The notes below the pieces were generated by a model, which saw only the letters and a program-made list of their open reading frames with translations, made no database searches and was not told the DNA's origin. 46,659 bases of DNA from NCBI GenBank assembly GCA_034420775.1, contig DAOUKZ010000177.1, forward strand, positions 1 to 46,659, in the 5' to 3' direction. Below, piece by piece: positions 24,138 through 31,204 of this stretch. This DNA is from DAOUKH01 sp034420775 (GTDB lineage Bacteria; Chloroflexota; Dehalococcoidia; SHYB01). A program made the position numbers and the translations under genes. Every line of letters begins with the position of its first letter. Within the stretch, counting starts at the first letter, position 1.

Positions 24138-24980
24138 CTACGGGAGGTCCTGGTTGAAGGTGGGCTTGCGGTGCTCGATGAACGAGGCCCGGCCTTCCGA
24201 GGCGTCGGCGTGGTGGTCGGAGATGGCGGTCTTGGTTGCGATGTCGTCCAGGGCTTGGTGGAAGGTGTACTCGGCGGCGTTGTAGATGGCCCGCTTCATG
24301 AGGCGCATGGCGACCTGCGGTCCTTTCGCCAGCTCCTCCGCTAGGGTGTAGGCCCGGTCCATGAGCTGGTCGCGCGGCGCGACCTCGTGGACGAGCCCCA
24401 GCCGTAGGGCCTCGTCGGCGGGGACGATCCGGTTGCGGAGCATGAAGTCCATGGCCCGCCCCACGCCGAGGTGCTGGACGAGGAGGTAGTGGCCCCCCTC
24501 GTCGGGCTGGTAGCCGAAGCGGAGTGTGGCGCTGCCCAGCATGGCGTCGCTCGCCGCGACGCGGAAGTCGCAGGCGAGGGCGAGGGAGAGCCCGGTCTGG
24601 ATGGCGAAGCCGTTGATGGCGGCCACGCTGATCTTGTCCAATTGCCGCACCACGAGCTGCACCGGTTGCGAGAAGGTCCGCAGCGAGTCGTAGGTGCTCA
24701 GCGGGCTTCGATGGCCGTGCGAGATCCGCGGCAGCCGCCCGCTGTCGTGCTTGCGGGGCTTGTCGCTGATGTCGTCGCCCGCGGAGAAGGCGCGGCCCGT
24801 GCCGGTGAACAGGATTACGCGCACCGCGTCCTCCATCTGGGCCTGTAGCAGCGTCTCCACGAGGTCGCGTTTGAGCGGATGCGTCATTCCGTTCATCCGC
24901 TCGGGCTCGTCGAATGTGATGAGCAGGATGTTCTCTCGCTCGATCTCGGCGGTGAAGCCGCTGAACCGGCCGGTATCCAT
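24138..24980 (-). CDS. Enoyl-CoA hydratase/isomerase (crotonase) family protein
   Basis: A 280-aa crotonase-fold protein. The oxyanion-hole motif GRAFSAGDDIS and the second FAIQTGLSLALACDF with the GLSLAL glycine are present. At the two catalytic glutamate positions of true hydratases it has Ser (GLSLA for GCELA) and Thr (ATLRFGYQP for PEIxxGxxP), while PDEGG offers acidic residues near the active site. It is therefore more likely an isomerase or another crotonase-type lyase than a standard hydratase. AGGAGGT stands 6 nt before the ATG. The stop codon TAG is formed by the CTACGGGAGG end of a dispersed repeat. Confidence 0.88.
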   Translation of the reverse strand: MDTGRFSGFTAEIERENILLITFDEPERMNGMTHPLKRDLVETLLQAQMEDAVRVILFTGTGRAFSAGDDISDKPRKHDSGRLPRISHGHRSPLSTYDSLRTFSQPVQLVVRQLDKISVAAINGFAIQTGLSLALACDFRVAASDAMLGSATLRFGYQPDEGGHYLLVQHLGVGRAMDFMLRNRIVPADEALRLGLVHEVAPRDQLMDRAYTLAEELAKGPQVAMRLMKRAIYNAAEYTFHQALDDIATKTAISDHHADASEGRASFIEHRKPTFNQDLP

Positions 24981-25183
24981 TCCGTACCTCCTCGCCCTGG
25001 GGGCCGCGCCGGGGTCATGGTACCCAACGCGCCGCGCCGGTGAAAGCGCCGCCCTCCCTCCGGGGGAGACGGCGGCGAACGTCGGGGCACTTGACCAGGC
25101 ATCCCTCCCCCTCTACCGTTGCACGCTGCTGAGTCCGTCGAGTACGGCCGCGAGCCGAGGCCGCGGCGCATGGGAGGCCGGCG

Positions 25184-26272
25184 TTGAAGGGACAGTTCAA
25201 GGTGTTCGATGCGGTGCGGCACGTGGTAGAGCCCGCCGACCTGTGGAAGAGCCGCATCGAGCCGGCCTATGCTGGCGCCGTCGAGGTGCAGCGCGCCGGC
25301 GGGTCGGTGACGGTATCGGGACGTCCGGTGACGGCGGAGCGCCCCGACGTCATGGCCCATCCCCACTACCGGGAGGCGTATCGCGACGCTATCGCGGCGG
25401 ACTTCAGCGCCGAGTCGAACCTGGCCGACATGGACCGCGAGGGCATCGACGCGGCGCTGCTCCTGCCCACCTTCGGCATGTACGTGATCTGGGCCGACCA
25501 CGTCGACGCCGGTCTTTCCGCGGCGATCTGCCGCGCGTACAACGACTGGCTGCATGACTACTGCAGCGCCGACCGCGAACGGCTGAAGGCGGTGGCCCTG
25601 CTTCCCCAGCAAGACCCGGAGGCCGCCGCGGCCGAGCTTCGCCGCGCCGTGGGCAACGGCTTCGCCGCCGGCTTCATGCGGCCCAACGAGCTCGTCGGGC
25701 GACGTGCCCACGACACGGCCTACGACCCCCTCTATGCCGAGGCGGCGGAGCTGGGCGTCCCGCTGGTGCTGTGCGAAATGGGCGGTTCGGTACTCCACCA
25801 GATCGGCACCGACCGCTTCGACGGCTTCTTCAGCCGCGAGGCCGTCCTCGATCCCTACGAGATGATGCTGGTCTTCATGTCGTTCATGGGGCACAACGTC
25901 CTGGAGCGCTTCCCCGGCCTCAACATCGGCTACCTCGGCGCCGGCGTGGGCTGGATTCCCTACTGGCTCGACCGGGTCGACGAGCACTGGGGCGGTTTCT
26001 TCGGGGTCGACGCGCCCAGCACGCAGGCGCCGAGCCTGATGTTCAAGTCGCAGGGCTTCGCCGCCGCCGACCCGTGGGAGCGGACGCTGCCCGAGGTGAT
26101 CGAGGAGTGCGGCGAGGACACGATCGTATGGGGGAGCCAGTACCCCCGCCCCGAGCTCGCCGGCATCTTCCCCAACGAGCTCGACACGGTGGTCGACGGC
26201 CCGCTCCTCACCGACGCGCAGAAGCGGGCCGTGCTCTGGGACAACGCGGCCCGCCTCTTCAAGCTGGGCTGA
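25184..26272 (+). CDS. Amidohydrolase-fold protein lacking metal ligands
   Basis: A 362-aa member of the amidohydrolase-2 family by length and by motifs such as RAYNDWLHDYCSADRERLK without its ends and VLERFPGLNIGYLGAGVGWIPY in part. It departs from its paralogues at every metal site: DAVRHVVEP instead of (A)DSHVVEP, VPLVLCEMG instead of MPISIHFRL, and WGSQYPRPE instead of WGSDFPHSV. It therefore probably binds no metal, or a different one, and may be a non-catalytic or repurposed protein. The start is TTG at 25184 with GGGAGG 7 nt upstream; no in-frame ATG fits. It lies 73 bp before an FAH-family gene. Confidence 0.82.
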   Translation: MKGQFKVFDAVRHVVEPADLWKSRIEPAYAGAVEVQRAGGSVTVSGRPVTAERPDVMAHPHYREAYRDAIAADFSAESNLADMDREGIDAALLLPTFGMYVIWADHVDAGLSAAICRAYNDWLHDYCSADRERLKAVALLPQQDPEAAAAELRRAVGNGFAAGFMRPNELVGRRAHDTAYDPLYAEAAELGVPLVLCEMGGSVLHQIGTDRFDGFFSREAVLDPYEMMLVFMSFMGHNVLERFPGLNIGYLGAGVGWIPYWLDRVDEHWGGFFGVDAPSTQAPSLMFKSQGFAAADPWERTLPEVIEECGEDTIVWGSQYPRPELAGIFPNELDTVVDGPLLTDAQKRAVLWDNAARLFKLG

Positions 26273-26345
26273 AGCACCCGCCCCGACCACCGACCAATTC
26301 TGCGATAATGCGGCGCGCCGCCGACGCGGCACTATGGAGGCCTTC

Positions 26346-27095
26346 ATGAAGTTTGCACGGTACTTTGCGCACGGTGAGACCGCCTACGGCGTCGTGGAGG
26401 GCGACCGCGTGCGCCAGATCACCACGACTCCGTTCGACGACTACGAGATCACCGACCACGAGCATGCCCTCGACGAGGTCAAACTGCTCGCTCCCCACGA
26501 GCCCCGCAAGGTTATGGCGATCGCGCTCAACTACGAGTCGCACCTTGCCAACTGGACACGGCCCACGCAGCCGGAGCCCTTCTTCAAGAACCCAACCTCG
26601 GTCATCGGGCCCGATGACGCCATCGTGCTCCCGCCCGATTCGGGGAAGGTCGACGCCGAGGGCGAGCTGGTCGTGGTCATGGGCCGGAGGGCCAAGGCGG
26701 TGTCCAAGGAGGAGGCGCTGGACTACGTGCTCGGCTATACCTGCGGGAACGACGTGAGCGCCCGGCCCTGGCAGGGTAACGACATCCAGTGGTGGCGAGG
26801 CAAGGGCAGCGACACCTTCGCGCCCCTCGGCCCCTTCATCACCACCGGGCTCGACCCGACCAAGCTCGAGGTCCGCACGCGGGTCAACGGCGAGGAGAAG
26901 CAGGCGTCGAGCGTAAGCCTGCTGCTGTTCGACATCCCGACCATCATCAGCTTCATTAGCCAGGCGGTCACACTGGACCCCGGCGACGTGATCTACAGCG
27001 GCACGCCGGGCATTCCGCCCCAGCTCAATCCGGGCGACGTCGTCGAGGTCGAGGTGACCGACGTCGGCGTGCTGCGCAACACGGTGACCGGCTAG
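26346..27095 (+). CDS. Fumarylacetoacetate hydrolase (FAH) family protein
   Basis: A 249-aa FAH-fold enzyme. It has the N-terminal KFARYFAHGETAYGVVEGD in part, the metal-binding pair in DAEGELVVVMG, Asp in GNDVSARPWQ, WWRGKGSDTFAPLGPF, and the C-terminal YSGTPGIPPQLNPGD. The family hydrolyses or decarboxylates 2,4-diketo acids and related ring-cleavage products. The ATG at 26346 has TGGAGG 7 nt upstream; a start at 26334 is less likely. The gene is followed by a 2-hydroxyacid dehydrogenase gene, so the pair may process a keto acid and its hydroxy form. Confidence 0.92.
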   Translation: MKFARYFAHGETAYGVVEGDRVRQITTTPFDDYEITDHEHALDEVKLLAPHEPRKVMAIALNYESHLANWTRPTQPEPFFKNPTSVIGPDDAIVLPPDSGKVDAEGELVVVMGRRAKAVSKEEALDYVLGYTCGNDVSARPWQGNDIQWWRGKGSDTFAPLGPFITTGLDPTKLEVRTRVNGEEKQASSVSLLLFDIPTIISFISQAVTLDPGDVIYSGTPGIPPQLNPGDVVEVEVTDVGVLRNTVTG

Positions 27096-27142
27096 ACCCA
27101 GCGCCCTAGCCGAAGCCCTCGATGCCCTAGGAGAGATACGCC

Positions 27143-28153
27143 ATGCCGGACAGACCGATAGCGGCCATGGACTTCATCGACGCCGCGAAGGCGACGACGC
27201 CGGACGCGACACTGCTGCGTGACGCCGGCGTCGAGCTGCGCGGGGAGCGGTGCGTGACCGAGGAGGACGTCATCCGCGTCGCGGCGGAGGCCGACGTACT
27301 CCTCGACGGGATGGGGCCGATCACGCGCCGGGTTCTCTCGTCGCTGCCCGAATGCAAGGTCGTGGTGCGCTACGGCGTCGGCGTCGATAACGTCGACCTC
27401 GACGCGGCGACGGACGAGGGCATCACCGTCGTCAACGTGCCCGACTACTGCGTCGAGGAGGTCTCGAACCACGTGATCACCTTCCTGCTGGCCTGGGCCA
27501 AGCAGCTCGCGCCGCTCGACGAGTGCGTCCGCAGCGGGGAGTGGGCGGAGCGGAAGCGCTGGCCGATGGACAAGGTGCAGTCGGTGCACCAGCAGACGTT
27601 GGGCGTGATCGGGGCGGGCCGTATCGGGCTCGCGGCGGCGCGCAAGGCCAAAGCGTTGGCCATGGAAGTGCTGGTCTTCGATCCCTATATCGACGACGGA
27701 AAATTGATGGCGGAGGGACTTATCCCCGCAGGCCTCGACCGCGTACTCGCGGAGAGCGACTACGTCTCCGTCCACACGCCGTTGACGGAGGAGACGCGCC
27801 ATCTCATCGGGCGCGACGCACTGCGGGCGATGAAGGAGACGGCCTTCTTGATCAACGTCTCACGCGGCCCCATCGTCGACGAGGCGGCGCTGATCGCGGC
27901 GCTCGAGGCCGGAGAGATCGCGGGGGCGGCGCTCGACGTGTTCGAGACGGAGCCCATCGGTCCCGATAACCCGCTGTGCACGATGCCGAACACGATTCTC
28001 ACGCCGCACGCGGCGCACTACTCACCGCTGGCCACGATCCGGGCACGGACGCAGATCGCCGAAGAGGTCCTCCGCGCCCTCGGTGGCGAGTGGCCGCTCA
28101 ACGTCGCCAACCCGGCGGTGAAGCAGAAGTCGCGGCTGGGCTTCGCGCCGTAG
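27143..28153 (+). CDS. D-isomer-specific 2-hydroxyacid dehydrogenase
   Basis: A 336-aa NAD-dependent dehydrogenase of the phosphoglycerate/hydroxypyruvate type, interconverting 2-keto and D-2-hydroxy acids. It has the cofactor motif GAGRIGLAAARKA, the catalytic Arg in NVSRGPIVDEAAL, Glu in FETEPIGPDNP and His in TPHAAHYS. There is no C-terminal ACT domain, so it is not a full serine-pathway SerA. GGAGAG lies before the ATG. It follows the FAH gene by 47 bp on the same strand. Confidence 0.9.
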   Translation: MPDRPIAAMDFIDAAKATTPDATLLRDAGVELRGERCVTEEDVIRVAAEADVLLDGMGPITRRVLSSLPECKVVVRYGVGVDNVDLDAATDEGITVVNVPDYCVEEVSNHVITFLLAWAKQLAPLDECVRSGEWAERKRWPMDKVQSVHQQTLGVIGAGRIGLAAARKAKALAMEVLVFDPYIDDGKLMAEGLIPAGLDRVLAESDYVSVHTPLTEETRHLIGRDALRAMKETAFLINVSRGPIVDEAALIAALEAGEIAGAALDVFETEPIGPDNPLCTMPNTILTPHAAHYSPLATIRARTQIAEEVLRALGGEWPLNVANPAVKQKSRLGFAP

Positions 28154-28352
28154 CGGCGGCGCTAGGCCGACGGGCGAATTCAACGTCACTCCGGTAGTGG
28201 CGACGGCGGTCACTTCGATCACCGCAGGGCTGTCGGCCGCCCAAGCCTTTTGTGCCAAAGCCCTCTTGCTAGGTAAGAGTTCCGTGTCGTTAACTTAATG
28301 TTGTGTTGCCGTCGCCACCCGAAGGCAGCCTGCTTGTCATCCCTGCAGGAAA

Positions 28353-29138
28353 ATGATGGCTGAGAGCGAACTGCACAAGAGAGTGTCAAGAAGCCTTCGC
28401 GTGGGAGATGATGTCGGCCAGTCGTTTGGCGAGTCCCTCAAGGTAGCGGATGCCCTTCCTCCCAATACCGCCATAAGAAAAGGTCCGGCCCAAGGACTTC
28501 GTCCTGACCATCGAATAATGACCACGGAAGGGGTGCTCGTCGCAGTCGAATACCGCTATAGGCATCCGATTCCTCAAGAGAAGCTCAATAGGTTGATGGC
28601 TGAGGGGATGCCGATACTGGAGATCGACCTACGCGACCTGACCGGAAAGCCTACTGAATCCGAAATACGGGAGTACCTTGCTCAAGAGGGCGGGAGAGTG
28701 AACGACAGGAGCAAGCGTTTCCTGTACATGCCCACCATCGACGACATTATTCGGCGCGCAGGTGGAAGCACTGAACAAGGCCCCGGCCACAACTACGGAG
28801 GCCTCCGGTGCCTTGTGCCAGGTTGCAGGGGACAGGTGGCAAATGCGCATAGTGGAGTATTCGTCGATCCTCAGATGGCTTTGGGTGAAGAGCCTTGGGC
28901 CTACGATAGACTGCTCCGAGAAAGGCGCATCAGGTCATACACGTTGCCCAGGTTCGCCTGCGTGGACCACATAGGCCTTCCTGCCATGTATGCAACACCT
29001 GGAGGCCTCAATTGGTATAGGACGCCAGCCTCGCCTAACTCAGCACGCATCGGCCACGGCCAAACGACACGAGATATAGGTGGTGGGCTCAGGGCAATGG
29101 TGAAGATACAAACCGGGATTCATGGCCCGCCAAGCTAG
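28353..29138 (+). CDS. Hypothetical protein with CoiA/PD-(D/E)XK-like core
   Basis: A 261-aa protein I do not recognise with certainty. In the middle, RPDHRI, then VLVAVEYRYRHPI and PILEIDLRDL make the Asp ... Glu-x-(basic) ... Glu/Asp pattern of PD-(D/E)XK nucleases, as in competence CoiA-like proteins. The C-terminal part has cysteines in CLVPGC and CVDH that could bind zinc. Its base composition is visibly lower in GC than the neighbours, with more varied codons, a sign of transfer. Two adjacent ATGs (28353 and 28356) follow CAGGA. The 200-bp gap before it is also AT-richer and holds no clear gene. Confidence 0.6.
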   Translation: MMAESELHKRVSRSLRVGDDVGQSFGESLKVADALPPNTAIRKGPAQGLRPDHRIMTTEGVLVAVEYRYRHPIPQEKLNRLMAEGMPILEIDLRDLTGKPTESEIREYLAQEGGRVNDRSKRFLYMPTIDDIIRRAGGSTEQGPGHNYGGLRCLVPGCRGQVANAHSGVFVDPQMALGEEPWAYDRLLRERRIRSYTLPRFACVDHIGLPAMYATPGGLNWYRTPASPNSARIGHGQTTRDIGGGLRAMVKIQTGIHGPPS

Positions 29139-29202
29139 TTTGAAAGTGCATCGCTAGAGGCCGTGGCGCTTAACGCTCCGGGCGGCACGCGAAATGGTTG
29201 CC

Positions 29203-30081
29203 CTACAGCACCGAGCCGGTCTGGCCGGGGGAGCGGCCCTTGGCGAAGGCGCGGACCATGGCGTCCTGGACGTAGGACGCGACGAGCGTGCCGTTCTCGG
29301 TGAAGACGTCGCCGCGGCCGTAGACGCGGCCACGGCCGGCGTAGGGTGCTCCTTGATCGAGCAGGAACCAGGCCCCGGCGGGGACGGGGTCGTGGAAGGT
29401 GACCGTGTGGCTGTTCACTCCGGTTGAGATCTCGGTGTGCGCCTGCTCCGGGCGGAGGTCGTGGGGCCGCATGGCCGCGCTGATGAGGTGGAAGTTCGTC
29501 ACATACGCTACCAACGCTTGGTTGGTGGCATTGTCGTCGGGAGCGCCGGAGAAGCGTACCCACATCGGGTACTCGGGCGGGGCCTTGTCGCCGGGTACGA
29601 ACGGGTCGGCCCCGGCGATCGTGCCGAGGTCCCATGCGCCCTTCACGTCGAGCTTGGTGCCGGCGTGGCTTGGGCCGTCCATCAGCGGCATCTCTCGCGC
29701 GTGCCGGATGAGGTCGGGGTCGGGCACCGTCAGCATCACCACGCCCTTGGAGATCGGGCGGCCCTTCTGCTCGAAGGTGATGCCGACCGTGCCGTAGCTG
29801 CCGCCGGCGTGGACGGTGTCGAGGATGAGGTAGAGGGGGTCGGCGCCCCAACCGGCACGGGAGAAGACCAGGTGGACGGTTTTCACCTCCTTCTCCGGCT
29901 GACTTCGGGTGGCGGCGATGATCGCCTGACCGAGAAGCTGCCCGCCGCCGATGATGGCGTTTGCCGAGTTCTCCTGGTCGGGCGCGGACTGTCCGTAGTG
30001 GTTGATAAGGGGGGCCTCGAACCGGTTGTCGCCGAGCGGCTTGACGTCGAAGCCGTGCAGCAGGTCGCTGAGTTGCAGCAT
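29203..30081 (-). CDS. Acyl-CoA thioesterase II-like (TesB) hotdog protein
   Basis: A 292-aa double-hotdog protein. The N-terminal hotdog holds AIIGGGQLLGQAIIAA and TVHLVFSRAG; the C-terminal one holds SHTVTFHDP and GTLVASYVQDAMVR with the Gln of the TesB triad. The Asp of the usual LAYxSD motif is Asn here (AYVTNFHL), and the Thr/Ser position is also changed (QGAPYAG), so ordinary thioesterase activity is doubtful. Family members release free acid from acyl-CoA. The gene is alone on the minus strand between the nuclease-like gene and tRNA-Leu. Confidence 0.8.
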   Translation of the reverse strand: MLQLSDLLHGFDVKPLGDNRFEAPLINHYGQSAPDQENSANAIIGGGQLLGQAIIAATRSQPEKEVKTVHLVFSRAGWGADPLYLILDTVHAGGSYGTVGITFEQKGRPISKGVVMLTVPDPDLIRHAREMPLMDGPSHAGTKLDVKGAWDLGTIAGADPFVPGDKAPPEYPMWVRFSGAPDDNATNQALVAYVTNFHLISAAMRPHDLRPEQAHTEISTGVNSHTVTFHDPVPAGAWFLLDQGAPYAGRGRVYGRGDVFTENGTLVASYVQDAMVRAFAKGRSPGQTGSVL

Positions 30082-30192
30082 GAGAGGGTCTCCTTGAGCT
30101 TGGCGTGGGACGCCGAAGCCGTCGCGTTTCCGCGTATCTTACCCGCGCGATGCTTGGGGGCAAGCGCGGAACGCCCGCAGGGGCGGTGAAGG

Positions 30193-30280
30193 TGGTGCCG
30201 AGGGCGCGACTCGAACGCGCACGGGCAAAAAGCCCACTACCCCCTCAAGATAGCGTGTCTACCTATTCCACCACCTCGGC
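30193..30280 (-). tRNA. tRNA-Leu (anticodon GAG)
   Basis: The minus strand folds as a complete leucine tRNA. The acceptor stem GCCGAGG/CCTCGGC has seven pairs, the anticodon arm is CTATC-TTGAGGG-GGTAG with anticodon GAG, the long variable arm is GGGC-TTTTT-GCCC, and the T arm has GTTCGAGTC. The CCA end is encoded (30195-30193). It is similar in layout to other bacterial tRNA-Leu(GAG). A good promoter lies 70 nt upstream. Confidence 0.96.
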
Positions 30281-30349
30281 GTAAAGGAAAGCTGCGGGGT
30301 GAATGGGGCGCGTACGCCCCGGCGAGGGTGTGCTCCAAAGAGCCTTTCC

Positions 30350-30379
30350 ATGATATGGGGCGCTCGAAACGCCTGTCAA
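30350..30379 (-). promoter_or_regulatory. Sigma-70-type promoter of tRNA-Leu
   Basis: On the minus strand TTGACA (30379-30374), an 18-nt spacer and TATCAT (30355-30350). Transcription would begin near 30343, giving a leader of about 60 nt before the tRNA. Confidence 0.65.
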
Positions 30380-30405
30380 CGGCGCTCGGACGGCCTCCGG
30401 CCCGG

Positions 30406-31182
30406 CTACAGAATCTGCGACAGGAACAGCTTCGTGCGGTCGTTCTTGGGGTTGTTGAAGATGTCGTTCGGCGGGCCGTCCTCGACGATGATCCCTTCGT
30501 CGAACATCATCATGCGGTCGGCGACCTCTCTGGCGAAGCCGAGCTCGTGGGAGACCACGATCATGGTCATGCCGGAGGCGGCCAGCTCGCGCATCACGTC
30601 CAGCACTTCCTTGATCATTTCGGGGTCGAGCGCGGAGGTCGGCTCGTCGAAGAGCATGATGTTCGGCTGCATGGCGAGGGCGCGGGCGATCGCGACCCGC
30701 TGCTGCTGCCCGCCGGAAATCTCAGCGGGGTATTTGTCGGCCTGCTCGGGAATGCCGACGCGTTCCAACAGCTCCATAGCGACGTTCCTGGCCTCTTGGT
30801 CCGGCAGGTGCCGCACCTTCATCGGCGCCAGGGTAATGTTCTGCAACACCGAGAGGTGGGGGAAGAGGTTGAACGACTGAAAGACCATGCCCACATCCCG
30901 ACGTATGGCGTCGATGTTGCGGATGTCCTGCGTCATTTCGACGCCGTCCACGATGATGTCGCCCCGCTGGTGTTCCTCTAGCCGGTTGATGGCGCGAATG
31001 AAGGTCGATTTGCCCGAACCGGACGGCCCGAAGATTACGACGACCTCGCCCCGCTTGATGGTGGTCGTGATGCCCCGCAGGACATGGAAGTCGCCGAACC
31101 ACTTGTGGACGTCGCGGCAGACGATCATGTCGTCCGCGCCTACCGTCGGTTTGTTCTCTACCGGTGCTTCGTTCGTGGCCAT
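30406..31182 (-). CDS. aapP: Amino-acid ABC transporter ATPase (AapP/GlnQ-like)
   Basis: A 258-aa ABC ATPase of the polar amino-acid class. Walker A GPSGSGKST, signature ISGGQQQRVAIARALA, Walker B IMLFDEPTSALDP and the following SHELGFA switch are all intact. It powers the two permeases encoded upstream on the same strand (22-bp gap), completing a transporter in the order binding protein, permease, permease, ATPase. It sits on the cytoplasmic face of the membrane. Last gene of the operon, followed by the tRNA-Leu promoter region. Confidence 0.95.
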   Translation of the reverse strand: MATNEAPVENKPTVGADDMIVCRDVHKWFGDFHVLRGITTTIKRGEVVVIFGPSGSGKSTFIRAINRLEEHQRGDIIVDGVEMTQDIRNIDAIRRDVGMVFQSFNLFPHLSVLQNITLAPMKVRHLPDQEARNVAMELLERVGIPEQADKYPAEISGGQQQRVAIARALAMQPNIMLFDEPTSALDPEMIKEVLDVMRELAASGMTMIVVSHELGFAREVADRMMMFDEGIIVEDGPPNDIFNNPKNDRTKLFLSQIL

Positions 31183-31204
31183 GACAGCCCCCGATCTCTG
31201 ATGT

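Noticed and set aside
23477..24344. Frames of 157 and 184 aa in repeat block 4
   Set aside because: They read through the duplicated hairpins, are rich in Pro/Arg/Gly and are near copies of each other because the DNA is duplicated; no start signal.
28762..28974. 70-aa frame inside the nuclease-like gene
   Set aside because: It lies in a different frame of the 261-aa gene without a ribosome binding site or family pattern.
30305..30320. GGGGCG-CGTA-CGCCCC hairpin between the transporter operon and tRNA-Leu as a terminator
   Set aside because: Short stem, no T-run on either strand, and it lies inside the predicted tRNA leader.
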